A stretch of 64,000 nucleotides of DNA from Cristatella mucedo (Eukaryota; Bryozoa; Phylactolaemata; Cristatellidae). Position 1 is the first letter of the stretch. Each line of letters begins with the position of its first letter. Both the position numbers and the translations under genes were made by a program. Shown here one piece after another: positions 48,901 through 60,900 of this stretch. The stretch spans positions 13,769,001-13,833,000 of the forward strand of contig WPIO01000001.1 in the NCBI GenBank assembly GCA_009760855.2, in the 5' to 3' direction. The notes under the pieces are model-generated. The model had not been told where the DNA came from. It worked only from the letters and a program-made list of their open reading frames with translations, and ran no database searches.

Positions 48901-51900
48901 TAATCAAAGCGCTTCAAATGAAAAGGCCGTCGCACATTCTAGCTGTGCTGGCAGCAGGTTACGATGCAGCTAGCCCTCCGATCACTCCAGTCCAGTCCAG
49001 TCCAGTCCGATCCAGTCGCTCGCCACTTTCGATCGTGCCTAGGCCACACCGATGCCCTTCAGAAGCCCCCTAGCAGGTGTGCCAATTGCCAGCGAGTGCA
49101 CATAGCGGTCACGCCACTGGCTTACCACTAGGCATGTGCCCAATGTCATAGATCTTGATAAAGTTGCAATCACGCTGAAGACTGGCAAGAAGGCCGGACT
49201 GCGTCGGGCACCAGCTAATTTTGCATATGTTTCTCTGCTCTTGGAACGTGTACACCTGCAACAAACGTCTGGGGACAATTGGAAAGAAATCTATCGATTC
49301 AGCGACCTCTCGTTAGGCGACCATATCAGCTCCACAGTCAAATCCGACTATTTTCAGCTTCATAACATTGCACAAATTCGGGCTTGTTTAGATAAGGATA
49401 CCACGTCCAAGTTGGTCCATGCATTCGTGACATCTCGTCTCGACTTCTGCAACTCACTGCTCACTGGCCTACCAGCATGTGCGATCAGACGATTGCAGCT
49501 GGTGCAAAACTCTGCAGCTAGGCTTGTCTATCGTGAGCGTCGCAGTTGCCACATTACTCCACTTCTCGCCGACCTGCACTGGCTACCGGTCAAGCAACGG
49601 ATTGACTTCAAGGTTTTGTCGCTCACTTTTAGGTCACTTCACTCTTTGGCTCCAGCCCATCTCTCAGATCTACTCCCCCACCAGGCCAAGCATCGTACCA
49701 CCTGCTTTTCGGAATCCAACAGTTTACCACTCCCTTGTACAAACCTCGAATCCTTTGGAGACCGTGCATTTAGTTCGTATGCTCCCAAAGCCTGGAACTC
49801 CCTCCCGACTTGCGTCAGAACATCCCCTGACTTGACCACATTTAAAAAGAGCTTAAAAACACACTTATTTAGGACAGCATTTAGTGGGTCCCTGTGATTC
49901 GTCCTTGATGTGCTTATGCGTGCTGACACTGTGCATGCTGCCACTAACCACATTTGCATGCTGACCCTATGCATGTCACCCCTAACCATGTTAGTCATTT
50001 TGTTTGTTTTTCAAGCATGATTTTACTTACCATTTAATTGCATTTCCCTTCACAGCAAATGTAAAGCGCCTAGAGAGAGATTAAGTTCTCCGAGGGCGCT
50101 TTATCAAGTGCATTATTATTATTATTATTCAAACAGGTGCAGCCGAAAAAACTGCGCTCGCTGAAGACGTACGTAGGAAAAACTGAGCAACAAGTTATTA
50201 GCGCTTTGTGGTGCAAACGAACGGCACAACACGATCGAAGTAACTCGCTCTGTTTGCTAGTAGCTCAGTGACGAGATAAACGAGAGGTAGAACATCTTGA
50301 GGATCCCTGCTTTTCGCAGCAACCAATCTGCTGAGCAAGCACCGGGAGCAAGCACCGGGAGCAAGAACCAGGAGCAAGCACCGGGAGCAAGCACAGATCT
50401 CCAGTCACTGCTTTTGCGAAAAATAAAGCAGTACGTATTGGCCGAGAACTAGCTTAGTGCTAATCGACACAAAAGCAGGTAGACAGCAGCGATAAACGAA
50501 GAGCGTGGACGAGCTTTATATACAGCAGTCGCAATAGCCGGACACGATCGCTGGTTGCCTGTCCCCGTCCCCCATCCATGTAACGCAACCTGTGCACGCA
50601 AAAGATAAGCAATGGACACAGGAAATGCTGCGAGGAACTGGTAGGGTTTCAGCTTCTTTCTAAATGTCATCCAGTCAGGGGATGTTGTGACGTCGGCCAC
50701 GACTGAGTTTGAGGCACGTTAAGGCACGGTCACCAAAGGATTAGAGGTAGATTCGAAAAGAAAACCCTCACGTGTGCAGAGATGGGGTTCTCGGGAAAGG
50801 TGAGCTGGTCGATTCATTTTCAGGGGCATGCTTTAGTAGCAAGCAAAGCCACTACTTAAAGGGGCTTTTCTGACTGCCAGAAAACCACGTGATGTACAAG
50901 ACCCTAATGCTAGCATTATGGGATAGGCCAAGCGAGTCCTCTTGTTATACCAGTCTTCAACTTACCAGTTATGGGCAAGCCTAGCGATTCAGAAATTGGA
51001 AATGCTAACGCTCAAAATCGGCTCTGTCAGCATGCCTCGTGTGTTGAATGTGCAGGAAATCTAGGTGCCATTTTCCAAAGTGACCTTTCATTAGACGATC
51101 ACATCAGGTCCACAGTCAAGTCTGTCTAATTTCAGCAACATAACATTGCTAAAATTCGGGCTTGTTTAGACAGAGATACCACATCTAAGTTGGTCCATGC
51201 ATTTGCGACATCCCATCTTGACTTGTGTAACTCACTGCTTGCTGGCCTGCCGGCATGTGCAATCAGGCGCTTACAGCGGGTGCAAAACTCTGCAGCTAGG
51301 CTTGCCTGTCGTGAGCATTGCAGTTGCCACATCATACCATACCACTTCTTGCCGACCTGCACCAGTCAAGCAACGGGTCGACTTCGAGGTTTTGTCACTC
51401 ACTTTTAGGTCCCTTTATTCTTTGGCTCCAGCCTACCTATCAGATCTACTCCCTTGCCAGGCCAAGCATCCTACCACCTGCTTTTTGGAATCCAACTGTT
51501 TACCCTTACCTCGTAAAAATCTCAAATCTTCTGGACACCATGCCTTATGCTCCCAAAGCCTGGAACTCACTCCCGAGTAACGTCACGACATCCCCTGACT
51601 TGTCCACATTTAAAAAGAAACTAAACGCCTCTACTTATCACGGCATTTATTGGGTCCCTGTGATTCGCCCTTCGTATATAAGTATCTGCTTACACTCTGC
51701 CTGCTGCTTGTGGATGTTAGCACCAAACGTTTGGTAATGCTTTATATGCAGCATCTGTAAAGTGCCTAGAGAGAGACAGATTCAGTTCTCTGAGGGTGCT
51801 ATACAAATGGTATTATTCTTATTATTACCGGAGCAACTATAGCAACAGATCCTGAAATTCCATAGTGCCTGTAACTAAAGCGACTTCTGCCTAACATCCT

Positions 51901-54900
51901 GAAGCAACGCGCAAGCACCTGAACCGTAGGCTAAGACCCAGAGGCTACCGAGCAAGCAGCATGACTTGCATGTAGTGACCACGATGGTACAAGGCTGAAG
52001 CCCCCCTGGCAAGGGGCATGCTGCCCACTACGATAGCCTGGCACAGACTAGGTCAATGCTAAGCCCAGCTCTCATTAAATTCTTCACCCTCCCCAATACA
52101 AATTTCTTAGCTATGTCTACTGTGAAGACATAGCTCATGGGTATGCAACCAATATTAAGTTGGTCCCTTCTAGAACAAAGGACGTGAATGAACAAATTAG
52201 TCGCACCCAATAATTTTGGCAGGTAAACACAAAAGGTCTACATGCTTGGCACATAGACCGTGTGAATTGAGTAACAGGAGACTGACATTGCTGCTTAAGT
52301 TGCCCCGAATTCGAAGCGTACTGCCAGTACCCACCGGTTTTTCAAAGCTTCTCGTGTCCCAAATGCACAGCTGACTTTCGACAAATGATGCAAGTAGCGT
52401 CTCATTGCGGGGATCGATGCAGACACCATGGACACACTTGGTAGTTGTGGTGATCGGTTTCATGTTTGAGTCTACAGAGGAGCAAGTGTGATACACTGAG
52501 CCGATTAGAAACCACGCACAGGCAGCTCAAAAACCAGCGCATCTACTGCCGTCTAAAAGAGTCTGCACGCCATTACCTCTTAGGTCATAGATACGCAAGT
52601 ATTTATTTATTCCAGTCACAAAGGTCTTTTTCGTACCACGGAACCATGCCAAAGAATGCGCAGCCTCGGACGAACCTATACACAAGCCGGAAAACAACAA
52701 CAGTGATTAGAAACCATTAACTAGAATAAGAGTTAGGTGTAACGATGCATGCGACTGAAGGTCCAGATATAGGGGTCACTCACCAAGCTCATAGAGAGCT
52801 TTGTACGAAGTTGTGTCACCATGGCCACCACCAGAAACATACGCACCAGCCTGACCACCCCACCTGTCAGGCGAAGCAGGGGCCATATCCTGCATCACAT
52901 CCCAAATTAGTATGCAGGGATCATTGCGAGTCTTGTCCAGACCAGCAGCAAGCTGAAAGGAAATGCCAGATAAGTTACTGTGCACAACACGGCAATATCA
53001 GTCGCCGGACTGCAGCCAGACACGTAGTCACATGATCCTCATCCACCCAGACGGTGCAAGAGCGCTCTGATGCAGTCCCAAGCACAGAGCAAAGTTGATC
53101 AACAGAGGCAGCACCAATGCCCCACTATCAGCTCGGTGAGCTCGGAGGCTACATATAAAGGATAACTTTTAACGAATCTATGATGCCCTCAGCATTCACA
53201 AGAATAGATTATTACACATATATTACTGGCAGCCATAAGTTTTGCCGAAACCACCCAACTATGGCCGCCTAGCCGGTTACTGATGCAGGAAGTTGTGAAA
53301 TCTACCCGGAGGGTTCAAACCAGTAAAACTGATACCAAAATACACACAACGGCCTAACGTGCGATCAATATATCATGACAACCACAGCACCACGGGTAGT
53401 AGAAGCACTAATAATAGTAGGATGTGGTTTTTCTCCGATTAGCAATTTCTGCATTTTTGGCTGGCATGGGCTCGCCGAGTTTCAGTGCTACATCGGATGG
53501 TATAGCATGCCAAACTGCTTACAATCTGTCCCATAATTTGGCCGGTGGTCTTATGCTGCTGTCTATAGGCCCCAGTCGACACTAAAACCACATCCTCTAA
53601 TCTTCCAATATTCGGTCGTCCAGCTGCTGTGCTGCCATTCCCCTCTCAAGGTTTGTTACTTTGTGTGCTTTCGTCAGTAGCGGAACTTTCTTTGCTACCC
53701 TAGCCATAAGACCGGCCGCATTCGCTGAGACTTCGCCGGTCCGTCTGCTCACTGCAGATCGTACCGATGCTAAGCTCGAGTGTTTGGCATGGACTTGAAT
53801 GCGATTAAAAAATGGCCCTTCAGGCACTTCATTTTCAGAAGCCGATCATCCCTCGTGTTAGAAGCCCAAAAGCATCCACACGCTGGCCGATTGTTTCCGC
53901 ATCTTACATAGGACAGCGCTCTCAATGATTCCTAGCTTTCGAGCAGTCATTCGGTTGCCGACCTTCCCAAGACGGTGAGATCACACCAGGTCCCTCACAA
54001 AATCCGGAAGGTGGCCTCCCCCTAAGCTACGCTACTTTAACTGCATACACGTGTCGATGCGGTCTGCAGCCATGGTCACTGGGTGTCTGACCAATGCCCA
54101 CGGTGCTAGTGCTTGAGAAGATGTTGCACCTTTTATTAAACGAATAACGTCTGCAATTGTAACCCATGAGATGTCGGCCTCATTTAAAGGAACTAAAACG
54201 ACACAAATACGCTCTGCTAGTGGATTTTTTTAGAATTACGATCATGTAACACGCCAGTGAGTGAGCTGAGTAATATCTTCAGCCTAGCGACTGAAATGCG
54301 CAACCGCAGTCGGCCATCGGCAACCAAGTTATCAGGTTGCTACGGATGTATAAAAAAAAAATGCCTACTGTCGGATTTTTCGGTATCAGTCCTCAGACGT
54401 CCTCCTGAGCAATAATTTACTGACCGAAACTCTATTTATTGAAAGCCAAAGAAATAAAATGGATTCTTTAGTATCTAACAAACATTTACTGTAGTTCCAA
54501 CAGCTACCGGCTGAGATAAATCAAATGTACTGACGAGAGGGCAAGTGCAGCTACCGGCTGAGATAAATCAAACATACTGACGAGAGGGCAAGTGCGGCTA
54601 AACTTATAATAATAATAAATATAATATAATTCATTTGTATAGCACCACAAGAGAACTAAATCTCGATTAAGGCGCTTCACATATGCCTCAGGGCTCGAGC
54701 CCACGACCTCAGCCAGACCTTAAGTCGGGGCGAGCACATTAACCGCTGGACCAACCTAGCTCGGCAACTTATGGCAGCTAGTGTACATGCAAACTAGTTT
54801 GCAACTTGGGCATTACACAATGAGAAGGATTTCCACATTTATGCCACGGAATGGAATTGCTTCATCATAGTTTACACATGCACACAAGCAAACACACCAC

Positions 54901-57900
54901 ATTCATATCCATGGGTATTATGCATGCCGAAATAAGTGCATCTCACAGCAGCTAGAGGCAGACTAGTAGTGCTCATGAATAAAGAGTAAAGAGCACCTAC
55001 CAATGGAAATTATCTATATTATATGGCCAACCATATCGCATGGCTCTGGTAGCACCACACTAACAGATCCATATAAAATCGACCAGTTTTACCTTTTTTT
55101 TAAATCGCCATTTTTTAAAGTCTACACAGTTTGCATGATTCCCTAGATATGATCACTCCTTCCTCATCAATTTCTAATGGTTAGGGGTAGCATGCTCGAT
55201 GAACAACAAGAATAACATGGTTAGGGGTGACATCCACAGGGTCACCACTCAACCATAGTGTACCTAAGCTAAGGAATGACTTGTACCACATACTGAGAAC
55301 CAATTCAAACCTGCCTATCCCGATGGACGATTTTTTCGAACAGCTTCGAATGCGGTGGAGTCAACACAGCACGACACAGTTTAGAGGCTAGTGCTGTCGA
55401 TGCCAAGCCCGAAACTGGCAGTCGCCGAGAACCGCACCCACTTTTTACCGACTCAGAACTTTGCTATTGCTGTTTTATCAACTTCTAAGAGCTTCATAAA
55501 TATTGTTACGCATAGTGTGAGGCTTAAGTTAACGTGGCAAGGAGAATTTTTGCCTGCAAGTCCTCCGATTGATCGCAACGGTCATTTAGGTAAGGGCATG
55601 TAAATACCTATGGACGTGAGTGCAAGAATATGCATTAGATAGAATATCCATTTAGACATTTGCAGAAATGTACTCCAGCCGACCGCCATTGCACCATACA
55701 GGAAGTACAGGCACGCATCTATACTGATGAGTTTTGCTACCCAACGATATATTAAATAGGGTTTGGCAGGACTGGCACTCAAGCACGAGACTATAGACCA
55801 TTGGCCGCGTGAGGTTTTGGTCCCCAGCCATTCATTTATGTTCAATACATAGCTCAGTGATTTCAAACAACGTACCAAATTGCTGTCGTCCGGGTTCCAT
55901 GCTAAGCAATAGCATTGTCGTCCGTGCTTCGGGGCTAAAACACAGGCCATAGCTCCATGCTGAGCACCAGATGAAGCAACGATACTGCATGGTATGCAGC
56001 CAGCTTGCACACAGCCTCAATAATCACAGCCAGATGCCATATGGTTAGCCGATAAAAAAATATACAAGCTGATTTAACAGCCTCTTTTGTATAGCAACAG
56101 AAGAGTCTCCGCAGCTATCCCCGCCACTTGCAGGGGCAATACAGGATCACCCACAGCAGGATTCGAAATCACGACCTCGGGACGGAGGCCATGAAAAGCA
56201 ACTGCCTTAACAGGTGTGCCATCACGGCCCCCAAGTGATGGGGACTTACCAAATTCGCGTCCCACCAGCCGGTCATTACTCTTCGAGTGCAGACTAGAAA
56301 AAGAATAAACACGTGTGCCTAGTAAGATGACATGGGTAGCAGCACAGCAGCAGCAGCTAAACAGGCATCAGCCAGCCTGGAATAGACAACACTCCCCAGG
56401 CCATCGAAGAAGCAATACAGTTTCTCATTTACCTAGTCAGTAGTATTTTGCCATTTGCTTGCCCGACTGCCACTAGGTGATCATGGTCCGGTTTTGGATA
56501 CCAAGCAATGCACTGCAAATTAGGGAGCACACATGCAGTTAAAGGTCTCCAAAAGCCAAAATTCCAGGCCCGGCACAGCGATTTAACTACAGTGCGTGAT
56601 TTAGTTTAGCCCAACAAGCTGAGGTGCTATGAAGAATACCTTTGGATAGACACTGTCGACATTAGGCGACAGCAGATAGCTGAAGGCATCGTCTGATAGC
56701 ACATTCTTGTCAGCTGAAAGGGTTAAAACAGATACATGGTAGTACAGCTTGCCCATTAATATCTTAATAGCTTCAACGATCGCACAGCATGAGCAGCTAC
56801 TAATCGATTAAAAGGCTCAAGTGAAATCACATGGTTGATCTAAAAACACAAAAGCTCAGTAAAGTAGTCACAGCAAAAATGGCTGCAGCCCGGTTCAATG
56901 TGCCAAGTAATTATTATCACATGCAACGGATATGCAGATTTCTGGTCACCATAGAGTAGCATGCTAGCTAAACAGTAACTCTTAAAAATGGCCAGCTAAT
57001 ACCACTCTGCTAATGGGCTTGAATCTGCTTGGACTAGACCAGCAGTGAGAGGAATTGCTAAGAGGGTGATAAAAAAAGGCAGTAAACTTGCAGTTTCTGT
57101 GCTCTTATCTGAAGTCTACACTAAATGAACCCTAAGGATTGCCAGAGGTCCATAATAACTGCAGCAGTACATATTCTCGTTTGAGAATAATCTCTTCATG
57201 GACTACATGAAGTTTATTACCCAGTATTAATAATAGTATGTAAGAGATTTCAATTTTTTATCCTTGGCAACTAAGTGCATTTTCCTAACAGCTAATTCCC
57301 GAAAAATAATTGAAAAATGGCTATTTTCCCACAAAATTTTTGCATCTGTCGTCAGGGCAACACTGTTTTTAAATTCTCATTTTTTCTGTTAGACATGGTC
57401 CTGACGTCAGGTTAGCACCTACAGCATTGCCTTGTGCCGCTACCCAAACTAGTGATGGTTGGGCCAACACAACAATATCAAGTATTATGCATAGAGATAT
57501 AACAGTACAGGTGCTTTAAACGAACATTTTGGTATATAGTATTGCAGAGTAAGAGGATAGTGAATAGCCATATTGATTTACATAGCATCAGTTAGCTTGC
57601 ACATGGTGGATGTATTTTGCTATATGTGTAGACAATCCAAGAGCAAAAAGTACTGCATGAAAGCATCTACGCTATGCGAGGACTAAACAAAGCATACTTC
57701 GGCATGCCTGCCGGGATCAAAGCAAGCTCTGGATAATGGCTAATTGGTATAATGGCAATTTTCTGTGCTTGTGAGGCATAAGCTATAAGGAAATAATACT
57801 ACCCGGGATAGAAATTGTGCTACAAAGCAGGCACTAACAATATGAGGGGGTGACTCTGCACATCAAGTAATGAGAACAGGTCATCTCTGGGCTAATCCGG

Positions 57901-60900
57901 TGGTGCTTACCATGATGTCAACTCCCGACAATAAGTTGCTTGTGCTAACATTCACTAATTACTTCAAGTTGCTGCTTCTCTGCTTATCACGAGTGTACAG
58001 TAACAAAGGCAATTGCTGCACATTACAGCTGGTGTACAATTGTTCAGCCAGGCTTGTCTGTCGCGAACATGGCAACTGCCATATTACACAGCTCATCACC
58101 GACCAGCACAGGGTATCTATCAAGCAGCATATCGACTTCAAGATTGCATCCTCCACTTTTAGGTTCCTCCATTCTCTTTCTCCAGCCTACCTATCAAAAA
58201 ATACTTCCTAATCAAGTTTTTCATCCTACCACCATCTCTCAGACTCAAATCGTTTCTCACTACAATCGTTTCTCTTTACAACCTCGAATTATCTTAAATC
58301 ATTTGCTGCATGTGTTGATGACATCCGCACATAAATGGCAGCAAATTTTCTAAAACTAAACGATGATAAAACTAACTTACTAGTTATGGGCAAACCCAGT
58401 GTGATTCAGAAATTGGAAAGGCTGACGATCAAAATTAACTCTGCCTACATATCTCCTGTTGAATCAGCTCGAAATCTAGGTGTCATGTTCCAACGTGACC
58501 TCTCGTTAGACGACCACATCAGCTCCACAGTCAAATCTGCCTACTTTCAGCTACATAACATTGCTAAAATTCGGGCTTGTTTAGATAAAGATACCACGTC
58601 CAAGTTGGTCCATGCATTCGTGACATCCCTTCTCGACTTCTGCAACTCACTGCTTACTGGCCTACCGACATGTGCAATCAGGCGATTGCAGCTGGTGCAA
58701 AACTCCGCAGCTAGACTTATCTGTCATGAGCGTTGCACTTGCCATGTCACACCACTTCTCGCCGACCTGCACTGGCTACCAGTCAAGCAACGGATTGACT
58801 TCAAGGTTTGTCACTCACTTTTAGGTCATTTCATTCTTTGGCTCCAGCCTATCTCTCAGATCTACTCCTCCACCAGGCCAAGCATCGTACCACCCGCTTT
58901 TCGGAATCCAACAGTCTACCAATACCTCGTACAAAGCTCAAATCCTTTGGAGACCGTTCATTTAGTTCATATGCTCCCAAAGCCTGGAACTCCCTCCCGA
59001 CTTGCATCAGAACATCACCTGACTTGACCACATTTAAAAAGAACTTAAAAACACACCAATTTAGGACAGCATTTAGTGGGTTCCTGTGATTCGTCCTTAT
59101 GTGCTTATGTGTGCTGACACTGTGCATGCTGCCACTAACCACATTTGCATACTGACCCTGTGCATGTCACCACTAACGTTGTAATTCATGTTGTTTGTTT
59201 ATCAAGCATGATATTACTCACCATCCAATTGCATTTTCCTTTGCAGCAAATGTAAAGCACCTAGAAAGAGATTTGAGTTCTCTGAGGGAGCTTTATCAAG
59301 TGCATTATTATTATTACAACGCATGTTAAGTGTGTAAAATATATTTAGTTCTCTGAGGGTGCTATAGAAGTGTAATAATAATAATTATGATTATGATTAT
59401 TAGCTGTGCCTTCTAAATAACCTCAAATTCTTTAGAGACAGAGCATTTCAGTTTGTTTGCTCCCAAAGCCTGGAACATACTCCCGACTGAAGTCACGACT
59501 TTCCCTGCCTTGATGACATTTAAAAAGAAGCTAAAGTACAGTGGTTTCTCACCGATTGCTCTGTCCACATGAATATTCTTTGTGTGCTCATGCGAGCAGA
59601 CACTGTGCATGTTATCATTAATCAATTGACAAGCTAACTTTCCACCCCATGTAAATGGCCCTAGAAAGAGATTTACTTACCATAGGCAGCTATATGCATG
59701 TCTATTATTCTTATTATTATTTTATGTTTCCATAAGTTTCAAATAATTGTGCTTGGATGCACTGCATCATTGAGAGGGCAACTGCGTGGAAGGAAGCTGT
59801 TTCAGCTGCCATTGCTGCCTGTTTCAGCACATATAGCCGTTGCTTAGGATGGGCAGGCGATAATAGAAGACTACCCAGGGATGCTGACCGAGCAGAGCAC
59901 TGGTGGCACAGAACCGTTCCTTAAGATTTGGGACTTTCAGCTCAAAGGTACGTACTTCATTGAGACAGATTCTGGGTTCGATACTAGCACACAATCCTTT
60001 AGTGACCACTGCAGGCAAGATGAAAGGGACTAGGGTTTTCCTGAAGCTCATATAAAATAAACGAGGCTGTTGAATCAGCCAAATTTTCCTTTTTTCTGCA
60101 GTCCCCTGTTTCTGTGTGCAGCTCTTTTCAATGCCAGAAGATCGGTGCTAAATGGCAAAAATGCCACGAGTGAGCTAGAGCGAGAAAAAGGTCGAGCACA
60201 TTTACTCTGATACAAACAAGCATCACGCTAATGGCAACAACGCACTGGTTGCATGTGAGCATCAACAAGTTAAGCAGTAGCTCCGACAAAGGGTAATTTT
60301 AAAAAGTAGGCATACGATGGATAACGGAAAGGGTAGTTTCAAAAGAAGACAACAAATTCCTGCAGAAAAATCAACTCCAAGTTCATAATTGTGATTGAAG
60401 TCTGCTGCCTAATGACACCACACGAATTTCGTAAAATGGATGGCATGCCAGGCGTAGATAAGGCGACATGTAGCGATTACTGCACGGTCAGGCTGGCGCC
60501 CAGTGAAAGCACACGGCACGGCAAGAAGAACTTCATGCGAAAAGAAGTAGTGCAAGCACGTGCACACGCGCACCGCCGGTCGAATTAACAAACTGCAGAG
60601 AACGCACGGGAAGCTAATAGATGAAATGAGTAGTTTTGACAGAGCCAAACCAGACAATAAAAAGACCCCAGGTAATCTTTATTCTGCGCACGTTATATGA
60701 TAAACATCGCATAGTCACTCTACGATAAGTGATCAAAAAGGTTTGGTGGTAAAACACTACCGCGGTGCGGCGCCTTACCTCGATCAACAAGAGCTGAGTC
60801 TTGAGTTCGGTTAAATTCTACCTGATATAAAGTTATTTCTGAGCCAAACGTGATATATTTGTCCTCGGCACTCGGTGACCATAAAACTTCCCACTTCGCA

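Noticed and set aside
49136-49897. 253-codon + strand frame as a single gene
   Set aside because: Its first part is antisense to MIOS exon 9 and the rest is the end of a LINE ORF.
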